Shown here piece by piece: positions 36,517 through 44,195 of a stretch of 54,968 nucleotides of DNA. Made by a program: the position numbers and the translations under genes. The notes beneath the pieces are model-generated. The model saw only the letters and a list, made by a program, of their open reading frames with translations, had not been told where the DNA came from and made no database searches. Source of the DNA: a virus. The stretch covers positions 1 through 54,968 of the IMG/VR virus record IMGVR_UViG_3300026097_000029. One strand, 5' to 3'. The stretch's first letter is position 1, and every line of letters begins with the position of its first letter.

Positions 36517-38100
36517 ATGAGTAACATTAAAGAAGTTCGTTTCGGCTTAGATGCTAGGTCTGAAATTTTAAAAGGAGTAAACACAGTAGCAGATGCTGTA
36601 AGCTCAACTATGGGTGCAAAGGGTAGAAACGTGTTAATTGAAACACAAGGCGGTTTACCTAAAATAACAAAAGACGGAGTTACCGTATCCAAAAATATTT
36701 TTTTAGAAAGCCCATTAGAATCTTTAGGTGCAGAAATTATTAAACAAGCTGCTGAGAAAACCGTAGAAGATTGTGGGGATAGTACAACTACTACTGTTGT
36801 ATTAGCTAGGGAGCTAATGAATTTAGCAGAAGTAGAAGTAGAGAAAGGTGCACACCCTATCTTACTTAAAGAAGGTATAAGTGATGCGGTTAAACAAGTT
36901 ACAAATCATTTAAAAAGCAAAGCATTAAGGCTTAAAAAAAGAGACTACAATAATGTAGCTAGAATATCTGCAAACAACGATAAAGAATTAGGAGACACAA
37001 TAGCTAAAGCATTTAAGTTGGCAGGAAAAAATGGCGTGGTTACTTACGAGCGTTCTATGGACGAAATTACATCTGTAAAGAAAAGCAATGGTTTAAAGAT
37101 TGACAGGGGTTTACTTAATCAGTACATGGTTACTGATGAGAAAACCAACCGAATGGAATTAGAGAATCCTTACATTTTTGTTTGTAATAAAAAAATAGAA
37201 TCATTCCAACAAATTATCCCTTTGTTTAAAAAATCTAAACAAGAAGATAAATGGATTTTGATTATAGGCGAAATGGAGCGAAGTGTAGCTAACCTATTTA
37301 CTGCTAACATTATAAAACACAAACTAAAAGTAAGATTTGTAGATGCTCCGTCTTTTGGGAGTAAACGTAATGCTTTAATGGAAGATATAGCTACTGCCAC
37401 AGGCTCTATCTTAGTAAAGAATGAAGGTACAGACAATATTGAATCTGTGTGTTTAGATTACTTAGGAACTGCAAAAGGATTTACTTGTTCGGACAAAGAA
37501 TCTTTTTTAGATGTAGACAAAGAAAGATATCAAGACGCTATTGATTTAAAAGTTAACGAGTTATTAGAATTAAAAAAGAACACTAAAAAAAGCATAGCAT
37601 CTAAGTTTTTAGATGAGCGTATTGCTAAGTTAAGCTGTTCTATTGCTACCATACAAGTAGGTGCTATATCTGATGTGGAGTTAGAAGAAAAAATAGACAG
37701 AGTAGACGATGCAGTTAACGCAACTCAATCGGCAATAGAAGAAGGTGTTTTAGTTGGTGGTGGTTTAGCGTTGTTTAATGCTAGCTACAAAGTTAGTTAT
37801 AGTAATGATAATCATAAAGATTATAAGTTAGGGTTTATGATAACCATAAACGCAATCAGGAAACCCATAAAGCAAATACTTACAAATGCAGGTGCTAATG
37901 TAGACGATGTTATTTCTGAAATAGAAAACAATCAAGACGAAAACATAGGATACGATGTGCTATCTAACAAAATGGTAAATATGCTTAAAGCAGGTATTAT
38001 TGACCCACATAAAGTAATACGATGTGCATTGCAAAACGCAGCAAGTGTTTCGCAAACATTTTTATTAACAGACACATCAATTAATATAAAAAGAGCGTAA
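36517..38100 (+). CDS. groEL: Phage-encoded GroEL chaperonin, 527 aa
   Basis: A group I chaperonin of near-standard length. ATP-site motifs are visible: TMGAKGRNV (31-39, bacterial TLGPKGRNV, so Pro is Ala), ITKDGVTV (50-57), GDSTTTT (87-93, bacterial GDGTTT with Gly changed to Ser) and DRVDDAVNAT near 395, which holds the hydrolysis aspartate. The apical and equatorial segments VGGGLALF and IDPHKVIRCALQNAASV are also conserved. The usual Gly-Gly-Met tail is absent; the protein ends IKRA. It is likely a barrel folding chamber for capsid proteins. Phage GroEL is known from Pseudomonas phage EL. The order here is groEL then groES, the reverse of bacterial operons. Confidence 0.93.
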   Translation: MSNIKEVRFGLDARSEILKGVNTVADAVSSTMGAKGRNVLIETQGGLPKITKDGVTVSKNIFLESPLESLGAEIIKQAAEKTVEDCGDSTTTTVVLARELMNLAEVEVEKGAHPILLKEGISDAVKQVTNHLKSKALRLKKRDYNNVARISANNDKELGDTIAKAFKLAGKNGVVTYERSMDEITSVKKSNGLKIDRGLLNQYMVTDEKTNRMELENPYIFVCNKKIESFQQIIPLFKKSKQEDKWILIIGEMERSVANLFTANIIKHKLKVRFVDAPSFGSKRNALMEDIATATGSILVKNEGTDNIESVCLDYLGTAKGFTCSDKESFLDVDKERYQDAIDLKVNELLELKKNTKKSIASKFLDERIAKLSCSIATIQVGAISDVELEEKIDRVDDAVNATQSAIEEGVLVGGGLALFNASYKVSYSNDNHKDYKLGFMITINAIRKPIKQILTNAGANVDDVISEIENNQDENIGYDVLSNKMVNMLKAGIIDPHKVIRCALQNAASVSQTFLLTDTSINIKRA

Positions 38101-38102
38101 TT

Positions 38103-38357
38103 ATGAAAGCAATGTTTCAAAAAGTGATTGTTGAAAAAATAGGAGAAGAAACAACAAACGATAGCGATTTTATTGTGTCTGACTATAAAAAAGAAAAGTT
38201 TTGTAAAGGTAAGGTGTTCTCGTCAGGCGATATGGCTACTGAGATACAAAAAGATGATATAGTTTGGTATGATAAAAACAGAGCATCAAATATAAATATA
38301 AATGGAAAAATGTTTGATGTTATGGATAAAATGAATATATTTGTAGTCGGTGATTGA
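38103..38357 (+). CDS. groES: GroES co-chaperonin, 84 aa
   Basis: The protein is shorter than bacterial GroES (about 97). It begins with a strand-like FQKVIVEKI, then a mobile-loop region (about 14-33), KGKVFSSGD (36-44, matching GroES GEVLAVGNG), and DDIVWYDKNRASN followed by MNIFVVGD at the end, in the same places as the GroES VKVGDIVIFND and ESDILAIVE. It caps the GroEL ring encoded two bases upstream and is in the same transcript, which ends in a bidirectional terminator. Confidence 0.85.
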   Translation: MKAMFQKVIVEKIGEETTNDSDFIVSDYKKEKFCKGKVFSSGDMATEIQKDDIVWYDKNRASNININGKMFDVMDKMNIFVVGD

Positions 38358-38400
38358 TTATAGATTTTTCATGGTTTAGTTTTTTAATTGGTTAGTAAAA

Positions 38401-38430
38401 AAAACGCTCTCTAAATATAGGGAGCGTTTT
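38401..38430. terminator. Bidirectional terminator between groES and the minus-strand block
   Basis: AAACGCTCTCT (38402-38412) pairs with AGGGAGCGTTT (38419-38429) over 11 bp with a six-base loop, flanked by an A-run and a T-run, so it can stop transcription from either side of these convergent genes. Confidence 0.85.
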
Positions 38431-38454
38431 TTTATTGTTGATGTTAAGCTTAAA

Positions 38455-38634
38455 TTATTCTTTCTTAGACTTTACTTCTTCAGCATCTTTTACTTTTACT
38501 TCTTCTACTTTCTTTTTTGGTTTTAATAAAGCATCAATTTCTTTTTTAATAGATTGTAAAAGCTCTTTAGGCAACTGTTTAAAGTCAATGCTTTTTAGCT
38601 TTGTTTCTGCTTTTTTTAATTCTTGTAACTTCAT
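38455..38634 (-). CDS. Small Lys/Glu-rich protein, 59 aa
   Basis: The longest frame begins at a TTG at 38661 inside a -7 box, so the ATG at 38634 is used, giving MKLQELKKAETKLKSIDF and a Lys/Val/Glu-rich tail. It looks helical in the first 45 residues, perhaps a short coiled coil. It has its own promoter. No family recognised. Confidence 0.55.
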   Translation of the reverse strand: MKLQELKKAETKLKSIDFKQLPKELLQSIKKEIDALLKPKKKVEEVKVKDAEEVKSKKE

Positions 38635-38658
38635 AATGTATTTATTTTTGTTAATTAG

Positions 38659-38666
38659 CAAAGATA
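38659..38666 (-). promoter_or_regulatory. -7 box TATCTTTG before the 59-aa gene
   Basis: A perfect TAnnTTTG on the minus strand, one base after the stop codon of the MarR-like gene and 24 bases before the ATG at 38634. Confidence 0.55.
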
Positions 38667-39431
38667 TTAAATTATATCTTTTATAGTTTGGTAAATCTCT
38701 TTAAAAGTGTGCTGGTTTAAATCAAACCTATCGTTATCGTCTTTGTTTAGTGCTACTTCGTGATGATATTCTCTTAATCTCTCGTTAAATAAATCTATCA
38801 TTTTAGCAAACTTCATATCCATATAGTTTCGCTTAGTAGGTTTAAACATCTCTCCATATGTAGGCATCTCATAACACAACAAAAGAGTTTTGTAATAGTT
38901 GGTTATTATCTTGCGTGTTTCTTTTGTTAAGTCGTACAATACTGCTCTACGCTTATCTAGCATATCTTCTTTGCTTAAATACTCTCTAATGTAACCTTTT
39001 TCTATAAGCTGAGATAGCCTACTTCTGTTCCACGTTAGTGCTTGAGAGAACTCTACAAAAAACTGCTTACTAAATGGCGGTTCAGAGTACAAGAAAAACA
39101 AGAACTCAAATTCTCGCTTGTTTATATCTGTAAAGAATGAGCGTCTAAAATAATAATCCACAAACATTCTGTATTTAAGGAAATCAAAGTCTCGTTCTTT
39201 AATAACCTTAATAAACATTTTTTGCTTGTCTTGTTCTTTAATGCGTTCTTCTTTACGCTCTTCTCTTCTTTTCTCTGCTTTCTTTTTGTTAGATAACTTT
39301 TGCCTACGAAGCCTGTAATACTTTGCTCGTTTCTTTTTTTGCTGTATCTGCTTTTTTTTTAGTTTATCTTCTCTAAAGGCTTTCGTGTATTCTTCAAAAG
39401 TATCGTAATTAGACGGTACAATTCTAGCCAT
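38667..39431 (-). CDS. MarR-like winged-helix protein with basic N-terminal extension, 254 aa
   Basis: Residues about 20-70 are extremely basic and helical (many KKK and REERKEER runs). Residues about 105-185 resemble a MarR winged helix: REFEFLFFLYSEPPFSKQFF, NRSRLSQLIEKGYIREYLSK, then DKRRAVLYDLTKETRKII, the D-x-R-x-x-x-Y-x-L-T wing signature. MarR proteins bind DNA as dimers and regulate genes. The basic stretch would add non-specific DNA binding. As the only clear winged-helix protein here, it may control early or late transcription. Confidence 0.6.
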   Translation of the reverse strand: MARIVPSNYDTFEEYTKAFREDKLKKKQIQQKKKRAKYYRLRRQKLSNKKKAEKRREERKEERIKEQDKQKMFIKVIKERDFDFLKYRMFVDYYFRRSFFTDINKREFEFLFFLYSEPPFSKQFFVEFSQALTWNRSRLSQLIEKGYIREYLSKEDMLDKRRAVLYDLTKETRKIITNYYKTLLLCYEMPTYGEMFKPTKRNYMDMKFAKMIDLFNERLREYHHEVALNKDDNDRFDLNQHTFKEIYQTIKDII

Positions 39432-39433
39432 AA

Positions 39434-39670
39434 TTAAAGTGTACTTAAAACAAGCATAATAAAAATAGACGCAGCACTAAGTATCATACCTAAATCTGTT
39501 TGTGGCATCTTTTTTAAACCAAAGAATACAACAACGGAGTAGTAAGATATTAAAGCTATTATAGTAAATCCTGCTGCTACATCTTCTCTAATAAAGTTCT
39601 TTAACAAAAGTAACAATGCGATTGTGGTTAATGGCATTGCGATTGTAATAAGTATTTGTTCTTTATTCAT
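39434..39670 (-). CDS. Small membrane protein, 78 aa
   Basis: The protein has 78 residues with three hydrophobic helices: 7-24 (LITIAMPLTTIALLLLLK), 32-52 (AAGFTIIALISYYSVVVFFG) and 60-78. The loops are short, and the type resembles small phage membrane proteins such as holins, but no family was recognised. It shares one base with the next upstream gene. Confidence 0.55.
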   Translation of the reverse strand: MNKEQILITIAMPLTTIALLLLLKNFIREDVAAGFTIIALISYYSVVVFFGLKKMPQTDLGMILSAASIFIMLVLSTL

Positions 39671-40110
39671 TATCTATTTATTTTAAATTTAATTTTATAT
39701 TCTAAGTCTTTATTGGGTTTCTGTGAGCCACCAAACCAAAATGTAGTAGGTCTAAGACCGCTAAATTTAACAATCATACTAAAAGGCATATCGTTCTCTA
39801 AAGTGGCTAAGATGTCGTACTGAAAAGCGTAATCTTTTCTCCAATACCTAGCTATTTCAAATTTATTTATTTTAGAGTTGTATCTCCACACCAACATATC
39901 AGAATCTTTATGACCTTTCTTGCAACTATAAGCTAAGCTTGCTTTTCCTATAATCTTATTCCAATTAAGTTTGTTTTCTTCTAGCAAACAGTATTTAGAA
40001 TGATTGTTAAAACATACGCTTATTTGCAATCTAAACATAGAATAAAACAAGCCTAGTATTGTGTTTTTAATACTAGACAAGTGTTTATTACGTTTGTGTG
40101 TTACAATCAT
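39670..40110 (-). CDS. Hypothetical protein, 146 aa
   Basis: The protein has 146 residues. The N-terminus is basic, with a weak hydrophobic patch (TILGLFYSMFRLQISVCF), Cys residues at about 33, 41 and 63, and a Trp-rich C-terminal half (FWFGGSQKPNKDLEYKIKF). Its start and stop overlap neighbours by one base each, so it belongs to the same transcript. Function unknown. Confidence 0.5.
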   Translation of the reverse strand: MIVTHKRNKHLSSIKNTILGLFYSMFRLQISVCFNNHSKYCLLEENKLNWNKIIGKASLAYSCKKGHKDSDMLVWRYNSKINKFEIARYWRKDYAFQYDILATLENDMPFSMIVKFSGLRPTTFWFGGSQKPNKDLEYKIKFKINR

Positions 40111-40412
40111 TACTTTTTCTTTCTTCCACCCCTTGCTCGTCTATCTCCTTCTGTATCAGATTTACTGCCACGATTAGCTTTTACGCTTTTAAGAATTAAA
40201 CCCTTACCTGTGTGGGATAAATCTTTTCCACCCTTTCCATCTATGCCACGCTTACGTCTTTCTTTAGTTAACTCGCTTCGTTTTTTACGTTGCTCTGGGC
40301 GTGCATTAATCTTAGTGTCGGTTTTCTTTTTCTTATCTCTAGCCTTTTTGTTGTTTCTGTAATACTTAGCGGAATCACTAAGCTCGCTATAAGGTTTCTT
40401 TTTTGGTGGCAT
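40110..40412 (-). CDS. Very basic conserved phage protein, 100 aa
   Basis: The protein has 100 residues, about a third Lys and Arg. The pattern PYSELSDSAKYYRNNKKARD, then RPEQRKKRSELTKERRKRGI and KGGKDLSHTGKGLILKSVKA matches a small family found in many tailed phages near structural genes, of unknown function. It probably binds nucleic acid. The Asp-Leu-Ser-His-Thr segment is the most conserved part. Confidence 0.65.
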   Translation of the reverse strand: MPPKKKPYSELSDSAKYYRNNKKARDKKKKTDTKINARPEQRKKRSELTKERRKRGIDGKGGKDLSHTGKGLILKSVKANRGSKSDTEGDRRARGGRKKK

Positions 40413-40419
40413 AATGTGT

Positions 40420-40656
40420 TTAGTAAATAATAGTTATAAAAATAGGTAAAATTACACCGTACAAGTAGTCAAGTGCAATCTCCTTTAAGTCGTTTTTACC
40501 GCCATTTACTCGCTGCATTACTTCCCAAAGGAATAACACAACCAATATAATAGATAAGGCTGTTATTTGGCTTATAAATAAGTCTAAAGCAATAAAGGCA
40601 AAAGTGCCAATAGTTAAGTGCTTTAGTTTATCGTGTGCTAGTAATTTACTTATCAT
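40420..40656 (-). CDS. Small membrane protein with DKLKH motif, 78 aa
   Basis: The protein has 78 residues. HDKLKHLTIGTFAFIALDLF leads into a membrane helix, SIILVVLFLWEVMQRV gives a second and YGVILPIFITIIY a third. The D-K-x-x-H ... G, E-x-x-Q and late Asp resemble small YfiM/DUF2279-like or lysis-associated membrane proteins. Placement among minor structural genes gives no clear job. It overlaps the neighbouring gene by four bases. Confidence 0.5.
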   Translation of the reverse strand: MISKLLAHDKLKHLTIGTFAFIALDLFISQITALSIILVVLFLWEVMQRVNGGKNDLKEIALDYLYGVILPIFITIIY

Positions 40657-40934
40657 GAGAATGTGTGTTTAGGCGTTTTTACATCAACTTCATATTTGCT
40701 AAAATCAAAACTTTCGTCATCTGTTTTTAAATCAACTAAATAATTAGAACCATAAACTGCTTCTTTAATTACTTCGCCTTGCTCATTAAACTCGGCAGGC
40801 TCTAAAACTTCATAACCTAGCCAAACTAAAGTCAATCTTCTTTGGTCGTGTTTGCCTTCAGCATCTGTTATGCCTAAGCTATGTAAATGCTCAATAGCTT
40901 GCTCTTTGCTTTCGTATTTTAATTTGTATTCCAT
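40653..40934 (-). CDS. Hypothetical protein after the tail protein gene, 93 aa
   Basis: The protein has 93 residues, acidic, beginning with a helix (SKEQAIEHLHSLGI) and a beta segment (LTLVWLGYEVLEP). It is translationally linked to the 282-residue tail protein (shared base at 40934) and could be a small fibre chaperone or partner. No family recognised. Confidence 0.5.
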   Translation of the reverse strand: MEYKLKYESKEQAIEHLHSLGITDAEGKHDQRRLTLVWLGYEVLEPAEFNEQGEVIKEAVYGSNYLVDLKTDDESFDFSKYEVDVKTPKHTFS

Positions 40935-41782
40935 TAGCTAAAAATTATATATTTGAAACGCCCAAAAGGTATTGTGTAAGTAGGTGGAATAATCGTAATA
41001 ACATTCTCGCTTCCATCTTCAAAAACTTCTTTTATTTCAGTCGTGCCAATAGGCGGTGTTATTGATTGTGGTGCGTCGGCTGGTCTTGTTACTGTTGTGT
41101 TTGTTGTAGGTATGTAGCTTGTAACACTTAAAGCTTCTTCTAATTGTAAACCTGTTATTTTAAAAGATTTCCCCGATTGACCTTCGTATCTTATTACACC
41201 TACTTGGGTAGATGTAGATGTAGCATTTTTTGTTGCTTTTATTCTGTAAACATTTTTTGATATATGAATAATATTTAAACTTGAAAAGAAAGACCCATAA
41301 AAAATAATAGAAAAATCCCCTGTAGTTGTATTGCTACCGACAACAGGAATTGAGTTATCATTCATTTTTATAAAAAAAGATAAACTATAAGTATTTCCGC
41401 TTTGTGCTTGAAAACTCCTATTGTATGCGGATGAACGAATTGAACCGCTTGGGAAGCTGATTGAATTTGAAAAATTTAAAATAGGTGAATCTGAATTAGA
41501 TACATTAAAGTTTTGATAATCATTTAAATCACCATCACTATTTTGTAATAAATTAGTCCTTTGCTCTTCCACCAGCAAACTCGGGCAACTTCCACTTGTA
41601 TAATCTAATCTAGGCACGTCATTACCTACGCTTTCAATAAGACCACTTCCGTTTACCCTCGTTGCACTTCCGTTGCGTTGCCAATTTACATCTAAAGTAC
41701 CATCATTAGGCTTTACACTGTATAATTTGCCAGCTTTATAACCATTAGGCGTTATAATTAGTTTTGCGTTATCTACACTCAT
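40934..41782 (-). CDS. Minor tail / fibre-type protein, 282 aa
   Basis: The opening LIITPNGYKAGKLYSVKPND then SATRVNGSGLIESVGNDVPR and CPSLLVEEQRTNLL is a common sequence of phage tail proteins. Residues about 85-210 form a carbohydrate-binding-like beta sandwich (YSLSFFIKM, YRIKATKNAT, FKITGLQLEE). The C-terminal TYTIPFGRFKYIIF is compact. It may decorate the tail or bind a surface sugar. Its ATG overlaps the stop of a 56-residue gene. Confidence 0.65.
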   Translation of the reverse strand: MSVDNAKLIITPNGYKAGKLYSVKPNDGTLDVNWQRNGSATRVNGSGLIESVGNDVPRLDYTSGSCPSLLVEEQRTNLLQNSDGDLNDYQNFNVSNSDSPILNFSNSISFPSGSIRSSAYNRSFQAQSGNTYSLSFFIKMNDNSIPVVGSNTTTGDFSIIFYGSFFSSLNIIHISKNVYRIKATKNATSTSTQVGVIRYEGQSGKSFKITGLQLEEALSVTSYIPTTNTTVTRPADAPQSITPPIGTTEIKEVFEDGSENVITIIPPTYTIPFGRFKYIIFS

Positions 41783-41949
41783 ATGGTATTAATTTCGTTT
41801 AAAATATCAATTAAACATTGTTTAGCTTCAAATGTACCGCTATCTGCTAATACTCTAGCTTCAAAATCATCTGCTAAAATAGCATTTGCATCAAGACTTA
41901 AAACATCTCCTTTAATACTTATACTATTAGATATAGATAACCCTACCAT
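41779..41949 (-). CDS. Small protein, 56 aa, partner of tail gene
   Basis: A 56-residue frame: MVGLSISNSISIKGDVLSLD followed by NAILADDFEARVLADSGTFE and a helix ending ILNEINTI. The last bases give an ATGA overlap with the tail gene, and the first overlap the 84-residue gene by seven bases, so it is a real part of this operon. Its short, tail-like sequence suggests a minor tail component. Function unknown. Confidence 0.6.
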   Translation of the reverse strand: MVGLSISNSISIKGDVLSLDANAILADDFEARVLADSGTFEAKQCLIDILNEINTI

Positions 41950-42197
41950 AAAGCTATAATGTCTGATGCTGTTGTGTCTGTTGCAAAAACTTGTATCACT
42001 TGTACGGGCAGAAAGCTTCCATTTGAGATGTTAGCAAAAACAACTTCGTCTCCATTAGATGTTTTTACTTTTAAGTTTCCGCCTGTTCCTATGTAAAGCA
42101 CACAACCCCTGTTAGTTGTGTTCTGTAAAGTTATTTCTTCAGTATCACTTGGCGTTACTGATTCTGCTTTTCTTGCTTGTAGTTTAAGGTAACTCAT
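41943..42197 (-). CDS. Conserved small virion-type protein, 84 aa
   Basis: The sequence has the pattern ITLQNTTNRGCVLYIGTGGN then VKTSNGDEVVFANISNGSFL and PVQVIQVFATDTTASDIIALW. This G-C-V-L-Y-x-G-T-G-G ... F-L-P-V-Q-V ... T-A-x-D-I-x-A-L-W signature is a beta-sandwich-like small protein found in many phages near head or tail genes. It is probably a head or tail decoration. It has its own -7 box 12 bases upstream. Confidence 0.7.
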   Translation of the reverse strand: MSYLKLQARKAESVTPSDTEEITLQNTTNRGCVLYIGTGGNLKVKTSNGDEVVFANISNGSFLPVQVIQVFATDTTASDIIALW

Positions 42198-42209
42198 TTC
42201 TTTTTTTTA

Positions 42210-42217
42210 CAAAGATA
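42210..42217 (-). promoter_or_regulatory. -7 box TATCTTTG before the 84-aa virion-type gene
   Basis: A perfect TAnnTTTG on the minus strand, only 12 bases before the ATG at 42197, so the transcript would be nearly leaderless. It lies 4 bases before the end of thyA. Confidence 0.6.
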
Positions 42218-42221
42218 ATAA

Positions 42222-43049
42222 TTAAATAGCTATCTCTAATTCTGAATCTAGTTTCTTGCCTTGCTCTAATCCTGTAAAACTAAAGTTAAAGTTTTTATCT
42301 AAGCTCATTGTAGGCTGATTGCCACTTTCTCTATGCATAATCTCTACCGCAGCTTCTATGTGCCTGTCGTATATGTGTAAGTTTTGTACAAAGTGAGAAA
42401 AAAAACCACAAGTATATAATTCTTTACCTACTATTTTGTTTAGATGTAAGCAAACTATCATCATTAAAGCTACGTATTGTGTTTTATTTATATATCCTGC
42501 TGTTATATAATCAGATGAGCGTTGGTTAAGCGTCATATCTAAATAAAGTTTGTCTTTTATCTGTCTAACACTCCACAGGGTTTCGTAAGCACAAGGTTTT
42601 AAACCCTTATCGTCTTCTGAAAAGTCGCTTTCTTGCCATAAGTTTATTATATGTCGCCTGCTAAATGGTTCTTTCATAAGATTAACTATTAGCTTGTTAA
42701 ATAGGTTATACTTCTTGACTGTATAACCATAACGCTTACCAATAGTACCGTTTCCTATATCCCAATTTCCCCACCAATTTATACCTAAATCTTTAGCGTC
42801 TTTTAAAGAGTTGCTTTGGTGTAGGTAAATCCACATAATTTCTTTGATACCTGTTTTAATTGCTGTGTTTCTTAGTGTGGTAATAGGGTATTCTCCATTG
42901 CTTATATCGTATTTTTCAAACACTTGTGTTATAAACAACGAGTGTGCTTCTTTACCATCCTTATACTTTGGTCTAGGGTTTAAATCTTCCGTACCATTGT
43001 TTAGTATGTTAGCTAGGTTGTCTTTAAAGTATTGGTCTGCTTTTATCAT
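42222..43049 (-). CDS. thyA: Thymidylate synthase (ThyA), 275 aa
   Basis: The enzyme makes dTMP from dUMP. Motifs are in order: LRNTAIKTGIKEIMWIYLHQ near 59-78, NWWGNWDIGNGTIGKRYGY, EPFSRRHIINLW with the phosphate-binding Arg131-Arg132, KPCAYETLWSVR with catalytic Cys153, LNQRSSDYITAGYINKTQY (RSxD at 177-180), and LHIYDRH at 224-230. The usual PCH is PCA here, and HIYxNH is HIYDRH, so two common residues differ, perhaps as in some phage enzymes. It would raise the thymidine nucleotide supply for phage DNA, or work with a modified base. Confidence 0.93.
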   Translation of the reverse strand: MIKADQYFKDNLANILNNGTEDLNPRPKYKDGKEAHSLFITQVFEKYDISNGEYPITTLRNTAIKTGIKEIMWIYLHQSNSLKDAKDLGINWWGNWDIGNGTIGKRYGYTVKKYNLFNKLIVNLMKEPFSRRHIINLWQESDFSEDDKGLKPCAYETLWSVRQIKDKLYLDMTLNQRSSDYITAGYINKTQYVALMMIVCLHLNKIVGKELYTCGFFSHFVQNLHIYDRHIEAAVEIMHRESGNQPTMSLDKNFNFSFTGLEQGKKLDSELEIAI

Positions 43050-43061
43050 AATTTTAGTTTA

Positions 43062-43355
43062 TTAGGTTGTTGTATCTTTAATTACGTAAGGCGAGCAATC
43101 TAAATATATCCAACACCAATATGACCTGTCAAATATTTCTTTGCTCTTCACTTTGTATTCTTTCATAAGCTTTTTCTTAGCCCAATCAACCCATTCCTGT
43201 TCTTGCTCTTTAGTTACAGGGTACATCTTAAACCAATTAGGTGTAGACAATTCTTCTTTAGTGTGATTTTTAATTAAATCATCTACACTTGTGTTGTGGT
43301 ATTTATTTAACCACCAGTCCATTAAATCTTCTCTAGTTGTTTTTATTTGTTTCAT
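43062..43355 (-). CDS. Hypothetical protein, 97 aa, upstream of thyA
   Basis: The protein has 97 residues, rich in Trp (seven) and Lys. It resembles small helical phage early proteins (DLMDWWLNKYHNTSVDDLI; EQEWVDWAKKKLMKEYKV). No known domain. It lies 12 bases before thyA. Function unknown. Confidence 0.55.
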   Translation of the reverse strand: MKQIKTTREDLMDWWLNKYHNTSVDDLIKNHTKEELSTPNWFKMYPVTKEQEQEWVDWAKKKLMKEYKVKSKEIFDRSYWCWIYLDCSPYVIKDTTT

Positions 43356-43362
43356 TTTAGTT

Positions 43363-43524
43363 TTACTTTTTTTTATATCGTCTTAAATTTCTTTTTGTTA
43401 TTAGAAACACAGCGACTAAGGTTATTAAAGCGTATAACATACCGTCTATAACTAAAGAAGAACTATTGCAGTCTTCGCAGTAATTGCAGTTGTTAGGATT
43501 TGGTGTTTGTATATAATATATCAT
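43363..43524 (-). CDS. Small membrane protein with CxxCxxC motif, 53 aa
   Basis: A 53-residue frame: MIYYIQTPNPNNCNYCEDCN, then GMLYALITLVAVFLITKR and a basic tail. Three cysteines in CNYCEDC near the N-terminus could bind a metal, and the following 18 residues form one membrane helix. It shares four bases (ATGA) with the preceding gene. Function unknown. Confidence 0.6.
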   Translation of the reverse strand: MIYYIQTPNPNNCNYCEDCNSSSLVIDGMLYALITLVAVFLITKRNLRRYKKK

Positions 43525-43727
43525 TTGTTTATTTTTTTAACCAACTTCTTTAACGCATTGTACTCTCCATAAGTTAACTGAAATCTAGCACCTAGTTTGC
43601 TTGATATTTCTACATCAAAGCCTTCTCCATTGTGCCATTCTGTAACTTCTATGTAATCATTTTTACCAGCTATTAAATCGTATCTGTTTAATTCATCAAA
43701 TATCGCTTTTCTTTTATATTTATCCAT
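43521..43727 (-). CDS. Hypothetical protein, 68 aa
   Basis: The protein has 68 residues and no membrane segment. It has a helix (KYKRKAIFDELNRY), a beta hairpin (YIEVTEWHNGEGFDVEISSK) and a C-terminal helix (YGEYNALKKLVKKIN). It overlaps its neighbours by four and eight bases. No family recognised; a small early protein is likely. Confidence 0.55.
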   Translation of the reverse strand: MDKYKRKAIFDELNRYDLIAGKNDYIEVTEWHNGEGFDVEISSKLGARFQLTYGEYNALKKLVKKINK

Positions 43728-44115
43728 TTGTGTATTGTATTTTAATATTAACAGGCTCTGTTTCGTTTTTATACAAGTGTCCTTGTTCTTCTTTATACAA
43801 TTCTAATACTTTTATAGTTTTATCTATATCAGAAATCCATTCTCCTTTTCTTCTGCATCTAACAATTCTTTTAATTACTTCAAACTCATAAGGATTTAAA
43901 CCTTGCTCTACTGCAAACTTATACAAGCTTCCGTTAGAGTTGTCGTAGTGTGGTTGTCTAGATAAAAAATCAAAATCTTTTTTTCCTGTTTCCGACTCTA
44001 AAGTTATGTCTTCTGATGATTTACTCATAAATTCTTCATGTTCTTTTAGTTTTTTTTCGTACCAATCTTTCATAATCTCTTGGTTTCTTTCTTTCCAATC
44101 TAATGAATTTCCCAT
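43720..44115 (-). CDS. Hypothetical protein, 131 aa, first gene of the minus early block
   Basis: The protein has 131 residues, charged and helical (DWKERNQEIMKDWYEKKLKE, then EFEVIKRIVRCRRKGEWI and TIKVLELYKEEQG), with a beta-like end. It is transcribed from a -7 box (44141-44148) that is divergent from the HTH-protein promoter. No domain recognised. Its place makes an early role likely. Confidence 0.55.
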   Translation of the reverse strand: MGNSLDWKERNQEIMKDWYEKKLKEHEEFMSKSSEDITLESETGKKDFDFLSRQPHYDNSNGSLYKFAVEQGLNPYEFEVIKRIVRCRRKGEWISDIDKTIKVLELYKEEQGHLYKNETEPVNIKIQYTNG

Positions 44116-44140
44116 TTTTTAATTTAATTGTTTAACGTAG

Positions 44141-44148
44141 CAAATATA
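44141..44148 (-). promoter_or_regulatory. -7 box TATATTTG of the minus block (thyA side)
   Basis: TATATTTG fits TAnnTTTG on the minus strand, 25 bases before the ATG at 44115. It faces away from the plus-strand promoter at 44196. Confidence 0.55.
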
Positions 44149-44195
44149 GTTATTTTTTAGTAAATGCACTAACCTTTTAGTTGTTATATTATTCG
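44149..44195. promoter_or_regulatory. Possible operator between divergent promoters
   Basis: Between the two -7 boxes lies TTAGTAAATGCACTAA, an inverted repeat (TTAGT / ACTAA, six-base spacer), and CTAACCTTTTAG beside it. Its position suits control of both promoters by a dimeric protein such as the HTH protein from the gene at 44219. Not verified. Confidence 0.3.
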
